Assembly (NCBI RefSeq): GCF_010015445.1
Contig: NC_053116.1
Location: 3,384,068 to 3,448,067 of the forward strand
Direction of reading: 5' to 3'
Source: Perca fluviatilis
Lineage: Eukaryota > Chordata > Actinopteri > Perciformes > Percidae
DNA length: 64,000 bases
Shown: one piece after another, positions 45,160 through 56,624 of the stretch
Numbering within the stretch: the first letter of the stretch is position 1
Layout of the letters: every line of letters begins with the position of its first letter
Translations under genes and position numbers: made by a program
The notes under the pieces: generated by a model
What the model saw: only the letters and a program-made list of their open reading frames with translations
Databases searched by the model: none
What the model was told of the DNA's origin: nothing

Positions 45160-45515
45160 TACAAACACAGCTGGTGGAAATGACTGAGTTTGTATGAGGC
45201 ACCATCGGGGACATTATTCCAAATTACCTTACACACAAGTGAAATGCTCTCACACACACTACTGAGCTGCTCACTTATCATATCCTTTGCAAAAAGAAAA
45301 TAAAAGCAAACTAGGTCATTTATATAAAAAGGGCCTATGATTGACCCCAGTGGGACCCCACACAAAATGTTTGCTTTATGAAAAGATGACTTTTGATTGG
45401 GTTTACGATTACTTAAGTACTCATGTAACCATTTAATAACTGAACCTTGAAAGCCACAGGAACTTAGTTAAGTAAGTTCATGATTAACTTTATCAATGCT
45501 GATTCAATCCTCCAG
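45160..45515 (-). pseudogene. LINE reverse transcriptase fragment
   Basis: The minus frame has CGVPLGSIIGPFYINDL, matching RT motif GVPQGSxLGPxLFxxYINDL, preceded after frameshifts by an ALIKLIMNLL/LNGYM-like remnant of the VNHELL...WFKSYL block. It ends at the zinc-finger fragment beginning 45516, so it inserted into that gene. Heavily decayed. Confidence 0.7.
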
Positions 45516-45785
45516 TCCTCTCCATCAGCTTCTGTTTCCATGTGTTGAGTTTGTCTTTGATGAAGCTGTGAGGATTGATGACCTATACACTGATGGGTTT
45601 TGAGTCTGGTGCACCAGTTGAATCTTTGGTCACAAACACTGCAGTATGAGTTCTCATGTGTGTCTTCAAGTGTCCATTTTCAGTGAAAGCTTCACCACAC
45701 TCAAAGCAGCTGAAAGGTTTGTCTCCTGTGTGAACTCTAAGGTGTACATTCAGATAATGCTTATCTTATTGTTTCATCAGATGTG
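45516..45785 (-). pseudogene. Broken C2H2 zinc-finger gene, downstream part
   Basis: The minus strand shows finger remnants ([15 protein letters not shown], [16 protein letters not shown]) with frame breaks. An atypical finger ([19 protein letters not shown]) is followed by the linker [10 protein letters not shown]. It ends at a LINE insertion (45515). It is the continuation of 46510-46149 after the MITE. Confidence 0.7.
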
Positions 45786-46148
45786 TCTTGCAGACAAATC
45801 TTTAAACTAAAAACATCGCCACCCGGCCAAGACGGGCATTTATTACTTTGCCGCATCCCGAACAGCTCCCGCTGCCGTGCGCCAGGCAAATCCACCGTCA
45901 TAATAGCAATCCGTCATGGAACAATATGCCTGCTCTTAAAGGGAATGTGAGATGATGCTCTGATTGGTTATTTTCACGTTACGCCCAAACCACACCTAGC
46001 TACTTCAGACCAACCCATTTAAGATTTGCGTCGGGCGCAAGAGTCATTTATCCCGCCGGTATAATAGCAACAGCGCCCGAGATCCGCCCACAAAGCTACT
46101 TGCGTTCGGCGTTTCATACTTGCGTTTCAGATCGTTAAAATAGGGCCC
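45786..46148. mobile_element. GGGCCC-type MITE, one end, inside zinc-finger pseudogene
   Basis: The right end GATCGTTAAAATAGGGCCC (to 46148) is the same as that of the element at 16851-17375, and internal blocks match (AAAGGGAATG, TCTGATTGGTT). The left end is not recognisable. Confidence 0.65.
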
Positions 46149-46510
46149 TCTGTGTAAAAGATTTCTTACAGACTGAGCAGCTAAAAGGTTTCTCTCCTGT
46201 GTGAGTGATCATGGGTCTCTTCAGATGTGCCCTTTGGCCAAATCTTTTCCCACACTCAGAGCAGCTGAATGTTTTGTTACATGTTGAATCATGTTTCAGA
46301 GAGTTTAAAGCTGACTGGGGTTCTAAGGTCTCCTTCCAATCAGCACTGTCACCAGCCTCAGGTTCAGAAGAGTCTCCAGTCTGGTCTTCAGTCTCTGATT
46401 GTAAAAGTGGATGGGAGTTCCTGGCTGGTTCTGGTCCTCCACAGTCCTCTCCACCAGCTTCTGTTTCCATGTGTTGAGTTTGTCTTTGTTCTCCTCTGTT
46501 GAGGACCCCG
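46149..46510 (-). pseudogene. Broken C2H2 zinc-finger gene, upstream part
   Basis: The frame reads [20 protein letters not shown], then a linker with [18 protein letters not shown], then the finger [20 protein letters not shown] (second-last histidine region altered, H to P) and [14 protein letters not shown]. There it stops at the MITE. It is a close relative of the exon at 20895-19424, truncated after about one and a half fingers. Confidence 0.8.
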
Positions 46511-47010
46511 AGTTCAGTTTCAAAGATGGCTACTCCGTGCATCACACATAAGTAAACATTGTGGTTTTCTACAATTTTAAGCACTTTTGTCTTTGTTGTA
46601 ACCAAATGAAGAAGTCGTACACATAGCGCTGTATACTGTTACCTGTAGGCATGTCGCTACAGTCTTATGAGTTAAATACCGCCTAATTAGTTATTTTGTA
46701 GCTTGTGCAGCTGAAATTGGCTAGAGACGCTACATGTTGCTATGCTATGACAACAATGGCTAAGCCAGTCTTGAGCAGAAAGCAGAGCAGTAGTCTAACG
46801 TTAATCAAAACAGAATATTCAGGTATCAACTGTGAAATATATTTGTGTAATATGTCAATAACTGGGTGAATAGAATCCTAAATTTTACTAAAAATGTTAC
46901 AAAATGTGTTGACCTGGCTACCTGGTTAGACACTTCCCCCACCCTGAACACAAAGGAAACCAAATATAACCCATTCCAAAGGCAATCATTTTTCTCAGGG
47001 TTGTTATATG
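46511..47010. other. No gene seen
   Basis: Sequence upstream of the zinc-finger ruin; only short chance frames. Confidence 0.35.
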
Positions 47011-47227
47011 TGGGTGATTCTACAACTAAGAGCACTTTTGGCACTGTGAGCTTATGGAAAATTCACTTCAAACAATCTTAGATATTGTAAGTAATGAACT
47101 AGTAATACTTGATTTAAAATACATTTAGATCCACATCATTGGTTATTCTTATTTTTTTCTTAAAAACTGTGTAGTGGTGGAAAAAAGGCCAAGGACACAA
47201 AAGTGCCTGTAGTTGGAGAATCACCCA
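47011..47227. mobile_element. Small foldback MITE (217 bp)
   Basis: TGGGTGATTCTACAACTA at 47011 pairs with TAGTTGGAGAATCACCCA ending 47227, and the complementarity continues inward over about 30 bp with some mismatches. Confidence 0.65.
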
Positions 47228-47587
47228 TGGGTGATAATTAGTTGAGACCTGAAAACATAGGTCAAGGAACATTAGCTAAATCATGGCTATAATGTAAGTA
47301 ATGTGTATGTGTGTGTTTTAGTGTATTTAGATAACACAGACCTGTTCCTGAACCCACAGAGGACCCTGCCGTACCCTAGTCCTCTCTACCAGCATGAAGC
47401 TGACCCCACAGCATACTATGCTGATGGGGACCTATCGATTGAGGCAGGGCTGGACTGGGACAAAAAATTGGCCCTGGCATTTTTGGCCCAGGCGGCCCAC
47501 ACCCACCGTGATTGGTCTGACACATTCCCTGCAGACAGTCCTCTTAAAATATGCGTGCATGCTATGATATGAGTTGCCTAGTGTTCA

Positions 47588-47888
47588 GCGTTCATGTGAT
47601 CGTTTTGGATCCTTCAAGAGGGGTGTCAAGACTTATCTGTTGGTCTTACACTTAAATAATTCATTCATTCTTAGAGTTATGATTTGTATATTTATGGTAT
47701 TTTTATTAGTTTTTATTATTGATATTGTATTGTCATTATTGATATTATTACTATTTTGCTTAATATTGGCTTAGCAACTTTAAAAACAGTTTACTGTTAA
47801 TTTTTAACTATTTTTAACTATTGTAAGATTCATATTTTGTCACTTTGGACATAAGTGTCTGCTAAATAATATAACCATAACTATAACC
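47588..47888 (+). mobile_element. LINE (L2-like) 3' end
   Basis: The short frame FGSFKRGVKTYLLVL is the usual C-terminus of these ORF2 proteins. The 3' end AAGTGTCTGCTAAATAATAT is followed by an ATAACC-type repeat. Confidence 0.6.
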
Positions 47889-48170
47889 CTTCCCAAAAGC
47901 TACAATAAAGCTGAGAGTAGTACAGTATATGCCCTGGAAAAGAGCACCAATACAAGAGAAGCTAATTAAGCTATTCAAGGAACACTGATGCTTATATCAA
48001 CACTGACTTTATAGATCACACAGACTTTTCAGCTAGCCAACAGGCTAACCACTAGCATTTTCAATGTAAGCTTAAACAGATAGGTTACCTGACAGCCACT
48101 AACTTTAATGTTACAGCCAAACTGCTTGTTATCGTTATGACGTGGCACGCGTGCGTGCGCACGCACGCAC

Positions 48171-48171
48171 G

Positions 48172-48222
<51 letters not shown>
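48171..48222. repeat. (AC)n microsatellite
   Basis: About 26 AC units inside the hAT element. Confidence 0.95.
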
Positions 48223-48225
<3 letters not shown>

Positions 48226-50157
48226 CTCCCTCCCTTCCTGAAAGTCCCTGTTAATTTGCCTACTCCTTACCACATCGTCATCTACTCTCTCTTCCATCTT
48301 TTCCTCACTCGCTCCCATGGCCCTGTCATGGTCACTCGGCTTCTTCCCTGTCATGATTTGTTTCTGCATCAGTATAGCCAGCCAGCTCTCCTCCTCCTCC
48401 TCCTCCTCCTTCCTCTACTTCAGGTAATGCTGATGTTGAAGAAGCTACTACAGCCCCAAACATGTCCGAAATATTTCAGGAATCCGCCTGTAGATTCTTA
48501 ATCTTTTTCTCCCGTGATTTCTCTGCCCTCCCTTGCACTTTGGTGGTCGTTTGTCCATTTTAACGTGGATGCTAAACTTCCAGCATAACTACAGCTCGTG
48601 TCTCAGGGCCGGGAGGCGTGGCCATAGTGGGATTCATAAATTTGCGGCCCGGAATGGGGAAGGGGGATCCTGGATTTGATTGGGTCAGGCCAGTGCCAAT
48701 AAAGAAAATTAACCAATGGGCTGCAGTGAGTTCTTTATGGGCCGGCCCGGCCAAAAAATTTAAAAAAAGGCCTATTTATATCGGCGGTTCGGCCCAAAAC
48801 TCCGTCGGCCCACCGGGAAAATGCCCGGTATGCCAGATGGCCAGTCCAGCCCTGGATTGAGGTCAACGTTGTTGGAGCTGGTAAGATAATGAAAATAATC
48901 AGCATAGTATTATCATAAGAATAACATTAGTAAGAATGTTAATAATCGTATGCTTAACGACATATTGCTTTTTATGTGTTATAGGCAGCTGCCCTGAGGC
49001 ACCACCCACACATCTGCCCATGCGGAAGCATGATGTCTTCACCAAGGAGCACACGCTCTTTATACTGGACTTAATGAGGCTACACCAGGAGAGGGAGGGA
49101 GAGGGTCTCCCAAAGTCGATGAAGGACCTCAACAGCAGACTCAAGCTTGGCCGGAGAAACAAAAAAGACCTGTGGGCAGATATGGCAGCTAAACTAACAG
49201 AACAGCTCAAGGAAACATTCTGCCCTGACAAGGTGTCCAGGAAGTGGTGCACCTTAGTGCAGGGATACAAAAAAGTTAAAGACAATAACGCCAGCACAGG
49301 GAAGGGCCCCATGCGTTTCCAATTCTTTCCAGAAATGGATGATCTGCTTGGGGCCCAACATGATGTGGTGTTCCCTGTTGTGGGAACAACAGAGGGGCTG
49401 GATGTCCGAAGACAGGAAGCAGTGGTTCGCAGTGAAACTGCCACTGCCTCCACATCCGTTGCCACCACCTCCCGCACCACTGTCACTGCCACCACCTCCC
49501 ACACATCGACACCCAGCAGCCCAACAACCAGCACATCATCCAACTCCACACCACAACAGACACCAAGGATGGTGTCTTAGGGATGATGATGATGATGATC
49601 TCCTGACTTTCCTCTGGGAAACGGAAATGGCCAGCCAGCAGCGCCACCAGGAGACCATGGCACAGATGAGGTCTTCCCAGCAGCGCTTGGAGAACCTGCT
49701 GACACGAATGCTGGAGAAATTTTGACTCTCATTTTGACAAAATTGTCATCCTCCCTCTATTTCTTTAGTTTGTTAAGTTGTATATATATTTTTTTATTCA
49801 ATTTCTTTATAGTTTAAGTTAAGTTGTATACATTTTATTTTCTATTCTATTTCTGTAGTTTAAGTTGTATGTACTGTATATATTTTTATTCAATTTTTTA
49901 TTCCATGTTTCTCATTTAGTATTCTTTATTGCTAATAAATATTTACTTGCATGTTACCCAAGCCTTCACTTCATTTATTCAAAACAAAAACTCAAAACCA
50001 TACTGTGGGCTACAAAAAGGGGAAGCATTCAATTTAGGGAAACCATTTTTATTAGTACACCGAATATAAAAATGATACATCAATTACAATAGAAAAGAGT
50101 AAATGTAAATAGTAAGAGTAAATGTATTTAGAAGCTTTCAACCCTGAAAATGAGTCT

Positions 50158-50383
50158 AGTCATTGTCATCTTCCTGCATTGGGCAGCCATGTGGGTGTTC
50201 TGCACATACGTCTGAAGCAGCAATACACATGTTGTGTAAGAAACAAGCAGCTATAATGATCATGACCACAGAGTCAATGCGGCTGTTCTGTAGGTCACGT
50301 AGACGCCTCCATTTGCACTTCATTCTTCCAAAGAAAACGAGATACATACATAACGTCCATATAAATATTCCCGAAGAAGCCAT
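50158..50383 (-). pseudogene. PIF/Harbinger transposase C-terminal fragment
   Basis: The minus frame reads FFGRMKCKWRRLRDLQNSRI then VVMIIIAACFLHNMCIA and an acidic tail, ending at a stop at 50158. This is the C-terminal ERxFGxLKxxWRRLR...IIxAACxLHNxC signature of Harbinger (HARBI1-like) nucleases. The catalytic part is absent. Its convergent neighbour (47322-49725) is the matching DNA-binding partner, so both come from one element. Confidence 0.8.
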
Positions 50384-50629
50384 TCACCGTGTCTCACTTC
50401 ACCGTCAACAGAAATGTTCAGTTTAATGTGAAGTAGAGCAGCCGATAGCCCGCTAGCTCACTACAACGCTTCAGCTAATGTTGTGTCAATTCCTGCAGTG
50501 ATTAAAACAGCAACTGGGTCATTTGTCCACCACGGCAGCACCCCATAAAATATATGGTTACTACCACAGCTCCTAAGGTGGTGTTGAGTAGCTAATAGAC
50601 GAAGGGTTGCATTAAAAAGCTACAGAGTT

Positions 50630-50930
50630 TACGTTGCCATGGACGCAGAATTCCAACCGTAGAGACGGAACGGACTATTTTCTCTAGTGGAAGCAATACA
50701 ATCGTATTTAAATCAATAAACTCCCATTTAAATCAATATTTTGTCAAGTTATTAGTCAAATTATTGATTTATTTGGTAAGTATCCATGTAATAAGCGGGA
50801 TAATGTAGAGCGAGGCAGTTGTTATAGCGAATACAACCCCTTCAGGCTGATTCAAGACCTGAGGTTCCTGATCACCCTGTCGGGGTTGTATTCGCTATAA
50901 CAACCGCCTCGCTCTACATTATCCCTTACT
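50630..50930. mobile_element. MITE related to the 5 kb inverted-repeat element
   Basis: CGTTGCCATGGACGCAG (50633) recurs at 6666. The block CTGATCACCCTG with CGCTATAACAAC and CTCTACATxATCCCTTA (50870-50928) matches 6746-6799. It contains the hairpin at 50797-50925. Confidence 0.6.
50797..50925. repeat. 44-bp arm hairpin, 43 of 44 matching
   Basis: The arm 50797-50840 pairs with 50882-50925 around a 41-nt spacer; one mismatch. Confidence 0.9.
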
Positions 50931-52737
50931 TACCTCACCTCATTCAATTGTCTGTTGTATCTTACTCACTCAGATGTATATAAGGGTCTTTGTCTGTTCT
51001 TTTTGTTGAAAACTCAATAAATAAATCATATATTAAAAAAAAGGGATATTCCATACATCATCCAGTAGAGGCTGCACTATCAGTGCATCTAACAAAGAAA
51101 GCAGACTGGGGCCCCTTTCTTTGTTACAGGAGAACGTATCCTAGTACAGCCTTCTGCTTAGAAAACCTTTGTTCAGAATAAAGTTCCACTAATCTCTTTC
51201 AACATCTTAGGTACATCTAAAAACCTATGTTACACATAAATAAAGCCTTTAGGCAAATAATAACATCTAACAGTGACTTTAACGTTAAATGCAATTGTTT
51301 ACCGGGCTGTAACGTTAGCAACGGAATGTTTGATTAAAACATTTCATAGACTACTATCAAATAAGCTGAAACATGAACTTACATTCTCCGCTTTCTATCA
51401 TCTTCTTCCAGATTTAGCTGATGAACCACACACACACACGCACACACTTGGATTGTAGCTCTCTGTATTCTTTAAGAATGGCGCAAGAGTGACTTTCCTT
51501 TTATTGGAGGCATCCATCTTTTCTCCGACTCGTGGTATTGTGTGCCAAACAGAATGCAACAAACCACGGTTATTTGTTTTTCAACACGGATGTGACGTCA
51601 CTCTCGAGCTGCAAGTCGTGATTTGTAAACAAATAGAACGCGCCATTAAATAGAACGCATTCAACTCGGGTATGACGTCATTCCCAGTTCCGGCTTCCGA
51701 GTTCCGAGGTAAATAGAACGCGGCATTGAAGTTCCTCGCGGCTCTGCGACCTGTTTGAGGAAATACAACAACAACACGTTAGCAGGAGCTAGCTGCGGCT
51801 AACCTTAGCTTTAGCACCGACTCCCTGTGACATTAAAAAAGAAAACAAACCTGCTCTACAAGCTCAGTTGGAGGCTGTTCAGTAACACTCAGGGCTAGAT
51901 TTATCAAGCCGTTTGCGCCTGTTTCCAGGCGCTAATTGGTCGCAAAGACGGACGTAACCGATGCGGGCTATTTACAAACAGGGCGCACTTAGGTAAAATC
52001 GCAGATTGTCTGCCACATGAGCGAGAAGAGACAAGTTGCGCTTTCAATATGCGTTCGTGGGAGGTCGTGGGGAAAGTGGGAGTTCCACCCAAAAAGGTGG
52101 GAGGATAAGCGCAAAGTGCACCTAATTATATATTCCGTGGTATTTACAAAGACTGTCAGTAAGAGCGCGCCTCTATTCTGCGGGGGAAATTCTCCGCCTC
52201 TTAAAAGCAGGTCTAAACCAGCCGCAGTCGAGTTTCCTCATAGACCTTTATGCCGCTGGTGAAATGGCAACAGTAATTTGAGCAAGACGAAGACATAGGT
52301 GAGGCTGAAAATATTTTTAACACAAGAATCACACTTTGTCAGTGAAAAGTTTTTTTTTTGTTTCAAAAACTTTTTAAACCACATCCAGCAGTTTGTGGCT
52401 TTTCTTTCTTCTTAAGAAACTAAACACTGGCGCGTTTTACTCTGCCGTCTTCATACCGATGTGACACACAAACAGTTAACGTTAGTTCCGGGGACGGACG
52501 GTATTACGGGTCGTACCAACAACTTCCGGATACATGTTTGTTTACTAATGTAACCGAGGGTTTCTTCTGTTGCCTAGACTCAGGTTTGACTATAAAATAA
52601 AGAAACACGGCCGGAACCAAGACGGCACTGCACGTCTCACTTCATTCAACCACAATACAGTCAATACAACACTTTATCCACTTCCTCTTTTTCCCTTCAC
52701 AATAAAAGCACTATGGTTAACTGTAACTTCCTCTTAA
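50931..52737. other. Repeat-derived non-coding sequence
   Basis: No gene. A probable element start (CAGGGCTAGATTTATCAAGC) lies at 51890; no matching end was found. CRE-like TGACGTCA words occur near 51595 and 51673. Confidence 0.4.
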
Positions 52738-53218
52738 CCCTCCTGTTGTCCTTGGGTCAAATTTGACTCGTTTTCAAAGTTTCTGTGTCAGAAATATAGG
52801 TTACTTAAAACCAAATTGCCTCAAAAATAACATGGATGGTTCCATACAACGCTTTCTGCAAGTAAAATGAAGGATGGGATCATTACTCTCATTAAATTGT
52901 GGGGGTTGTATTCAACTTTATAGCATTTGAAAAGAAATTGAAATGGTTTCAAAACTAAAATGTTGACATATACCAGTCTGTGATCCACTCCACATCCTCT
53001 GATTTTAATTGTTAGTCAAAATAATTCATAATTTGTGCTTTTTTAACTCAGAAAGTAGGTATAAGTTAATATTAATGAGGTTTATTGACCATGAATTCCA
53101 GAAATAAGTGTAACACTAGTGGTAATAGGTTGGAATGAAGTTGGCTAAGAAGATGTAACACAGAATGGGGTGATCATTTATACTTTACAGACCAAACAGA
53201 AGGAGGACAACACAAGGG
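52738..53218. mobile_element. TTAA-flanked MITE (481 bp)
   Basis: Ends CCCTCCTGTTGTCCTTGGGT and (complement) CCCTTGTGTTGTCCTCCTTC, flanked by TTAA (52734-52737, 53219-53222). Fragments of the same family start at about 53811 and 62003. Confidence 0.75.
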
Positions 53219-53963
53219 TTAACCTTCAGCTGAGAGGTAACACATTAAAATACCTTACACTTAAATAACATTTAAGCTATTCTGTGTTTGAATAAATACA
53301 GTTACAGCTGTAACACTGCTAGAATCAGATATCTAATTAAAATATCAGTAACAGAATGAATACATTGATATATTATTTCATTAAGGAAATGATGGAATAG
53401 TAGCTTTATCGATTGATTGATCGGCAAATGTTTTTACGGTGTTTTCTGCTGCAGGGTTGTGTGGTTGCATATTGAGAAACGAAAGATTGACAACACTTTG
53501 ATAATTGTAATTAAAGATGTAAAAGCAAAGATCGTCTAAACTAAAGACACACTTCCTGTCTCCTAAAGGGGCGTGGCCTCGTTTTAACGTGTAGTGAACG
53601 TCGTGTGGATGGATGAAAAGTTATATTTGAATAATTGAATTAGTGTCAGAATGTTCTGGAGATACGTGGCTTGTTGAAGAATGGCTCCAATATTTACTTT
53701 GACTACAGGACGAAAGGCTCGCTCATAATCTTTGTTCATCTTTGTTCATCTTTATTGCTGTCAATAATGACAGTTAAATCACAGACAAACAGAAATATAA
53801 AATGTAACCCTCATGTTGTCCTCGGGTCAAATTTGACCCACTTTCAAAGTTTGTACATCAGACATTTGGGTTTCTTTCAAGAAAATTGCGCAAAAATAAG
53901 ATGAATGGTTCCATACAATGCTCTTTGCAAGTAAAGTTAAGGATCAGGAATTTTGTTTTTTAT

Positions 53964-54526
53964 CAGGGTGCGAACTACGGGGGAAACAGTGGGAGCTCGG
54001 CTCCCCTTAATAAGACAATGGCTCCCCTAAAAAAGTGATTTGTGAAATTTTGGGGGGGTCTCTAAAAATATTATGTGTGTCATCTTAACATGCAATTTCT
54101 GTTTTGTGTTATGTGATCACCGTGGATTATTATGTTTAAAATTGCAAAAAATATTCATTCATGCATGATGGTGATTTAAACCTAACTCCCTTCATAAAGA
54201 TAACTATATGCTATGCTTGTCACGAGCATCAAGGCGTGGCGGCGCTGCGGTTCAAATTCAACTCATGTTTAGTACATATTAACTCAAAGATTCGTGGAAA
54301 AAAATATAAATGTTGGAGGTCATTAATCGGCGCGCAAAGTCCTTGAAATCCATTCTGCAGTTAGCATCATATAGCCATGGCAAAAAGAAAACAAGGCAGT
54401 TTAATTAATTTTGGTTTTACTAAGAAATTGTGTAGCGATGACGTTAATAGCACGACCGGTTCAACTGCTGCAAGGCCAGTTAGCAAACCTCCCGCCAGGG
54501 TGACAACGCAAGAAGAAGCTATATAA
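53964..54526 (+). mobile_element. 5' end and N-terminus of a hAT element
   Basis: The element starts CAGGGTGCGAACTACGGGGG. A frame at 54377-54526 opens MAKRKQGSLINFGFTKKLCS, a pattern seen at the start of TTF-type hAT transposases, and stops at codon 50. The rest is missing. Confidence 0.5.
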
Positions 54527-56531
54527 TGTCCTCTCTGGCTGAAGATGGTGGTGGTAACAGCTCGTCAGAAGCTGGTCACGATCCTAACCCTGGCACCTAA
54601 ATAAGGCACCGAAATCCACGTTGCTATTCGGTCCAGTAGATAACGGTCGTTAAAGCACCGGTGCCGTATTAGCACCGGGTCTGTGCAGGTGCGATGGATC
54701 GCGTACAAACCAATAGGGTGTTGGAATGTTTATACTTCTCATCCAACCACAATCAAATTCACTCTCTCCGGATGGTGTGATTTGGATAGGGTTTTTTTGT
54801 GTGTGTGTTTTTGAATGATGACGAGCCGGAATGACAACGAGCCGAATTGAAATAGGAGTAACAATGCTATTTTTAAAACGTAAGGAGTAGAAAGTACAGA
54901 TAATTGCGTGAAAATGTAAGGAGTAGAAGTAAAAAGTATGCTGTAAAATAATTACTCCAGTAACGTATAGATACCCAACATTTCTACTTAAGTAGGGTAA
55001 CGAAGTATTTGTACTTCGTTACCTGACACCTCTGCAATAGAGCTCCATAAATCCTGCACACTGGTCCTTTAAAATCTAAAGAAAACATGCTGCAACTCTG
55101 TGTCCGTTTTAAAGCTTTCAAATTAGCTTTTTTCCTCTTGACTATCATCTTGTACCTTTTTGGTAGATTTCGTGAATCCATTTACGTATATTTTAAAATG
55201 TATTGATACTCAAAATACGGCTTCTCTCTGCGCCCTGTACGACAACCTCTGACAGTAATCATCTACTGTCACCTGTCAACCTTTCCCTTGCTACTACTCA
55301 CAATTCCCCATATCTCCGCCACTCAACATCATTAAACTAAACATGGAGATGGAGACAAACCTCTTTGTGTCTTTCAAACAGGGCTTCCTGTGACAAAACT
55401 GGGGCCTGTTTCACAAAAACAGAATATATAAATCCAGGATAACCGATAAAGCGAGGCTTGACCTAGTCTAATCTGTGCAGCCTGGCTTGGTGCGTTTCAC
55501 GAAGGCCAAGCCAGGCTGAGGAGGAGCGACTAGGTCGAGCCAGGCTGAAGTAATTCAGATAGATGCGCGTCCACGGCTTTCCTCAAAAGACCGCAAGGTC
55601 GATAACAGATTTACTGATGCTAAAATGGAGATATACGCATTGTTCATACTTTACACAGAGTGAGCAGCAGCTTCTTGTGGAAGTATGATAACTTGAAACA
55701 CATTTATTTGTAAAAAAAAAAAAAAGACAAAAAAAAAGAAACACGGCTGCTGTAGCCTAATGAAACAGCGAGAGAAAGTGAGGCAGACAATCGCAGACCG
55801 ACTGAATGCCTAAAAATATACATTTACCACTGCTCTGAATTGAAGCCGTCATAATCAAACCTTTCAAGGATTAGGCTACTAATCATTTGCACAAATGAAC
55901 AGTTGTACTCTTTGCCTTAAAAGTAAGCAGAAGATAATGTTACTTGGGAAATTTACCATGAGGATCAATTTTCTACAACGCTAGAATATGATGCGTAAAT
56001 ATCTCTTTCACTCTGTTCCTCCCTCTCTCTCATGGGCTATAATATAAATTTCCTAAGTCATATTAACTTCCACTGCTCGCTTTTAATGCAAAGTGTACAA
56101 CTGTTTGTTTTTGCAAATGACAGTGACTCATTGAATGGTTTCAGTTAAGAGCAGTAGTTTGTAAATGTATATTTTTAGACTATCATTCAGTCGGTCCACT
56201 ATTATCTGCTATGCTTTTTCTCACGTGTTTTTTTTTAAATTTTTTTTATAGAGGACGAGTTTCCTTCTCTACATATTATATGCCTTGCTCCCTCGTATAT
56301 ATGGACATAGAAAAGAAAGACACTGAAGAAATTGGACTCTAAAATCTAGAAACTATAAAGATAATTAAGTGATACATTTCATGCACACTGTAAACATGAA
56401 TGTAACTCATTCATCAGTTATTTCCCCCCCAGCAAAGTATGTCAGAAACCATTGAGGTGTCCTCTCCCTGTTGTTACATGAATGTACAGTAGGCTACACT
56501 ATATAGTTACGTATTGGTTTAGTGAACTGAG
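54527..56531. other. Repeat-derived non-coding sequence
   Basis: Contains a perfect 11-bp stem hairpin (54997-55022: GTAACGAAGTA, TTTG loop). A foldback-like block at 55470-55550 has AAGCCAGGCTGA and CAGCCTGGCTT in both orientations. No gene. Confidence 0.4.
54997..55022. repeat. Perfect 11-bp stem hairpin
   Basis: GTAACGAAGTA pairs with TACTTCGTTAC around TTTG; probably an end of a hAT-like MITE. Confidence 0.8.
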
Positions 56532-56600
56532 ACTATAATTTGGGAGGATTGTACAATTAGGATATGTTCTTAAAAATGTACAGTCCTCCCAAATTATAGT
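56532..56600. repeat. 23-bp arm inverted repeat next to the DIRS fragment
   Basis: The arm 56532-56554 pairs with 56578-56600 with one mismatch; core CTATAATTTGGGAGGA. It lies immediately left of the DIRS coding sequence. Confidence 0.8.
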
Positions 56601-56624
56601 TGTTAAAGAATAAAAAACCAACCT

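Larger units (their letters stand above)
47445..48854. mobile_element. hAT transposon inserted in the Myb/SANT-like exon (1.4 kb)
   Basis: Ends CAGGGCTGGACTGG and CCAGTCCAGCCCTG, with a perfect 8-bp duplication GATTGAGG (47437-47444 and 48855-48862). Removing the element and one duplication restores the reading frame of the host exon. No transposase seen; it contains a LINE tail and an AC repeat. Confidence 0.9.
47322..49725 (+). pseudogene. Harbinger-type Myb/SANT-like DNA-binding protein gene, interrupted by a hAT
   Basis: Exon one (47322-47444 continuing at 48863-48880) reads YLDNTDLFLNPQRTLPYPSP and DPTAYYADGDLSIE, then the hAT, then VNVVGAG to a GTAAGA donor. Exon two (from 48985) reads MRKHDVFTKEHTLFILDLMR, then SKKDLW-like NKKDLWADMAAKLTEQLKET, RKWCTLVQGYKKVKDNN and RFQFFPEMDDLLG: a trihelix/Myb-SANT-like fold. 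A Thr/Ser-rich stretch follows and the frame stops at 49580. The C-terminal coil (ETEMASQQRHQETMAQMRSS, stop 49725) is in another frame. This protein is the DNA-binding partner of Harbinger transposases. The transposase relic is convergent at 50383-50158. Dead because of the hAT and the frameshift. Confidence 0.75.
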
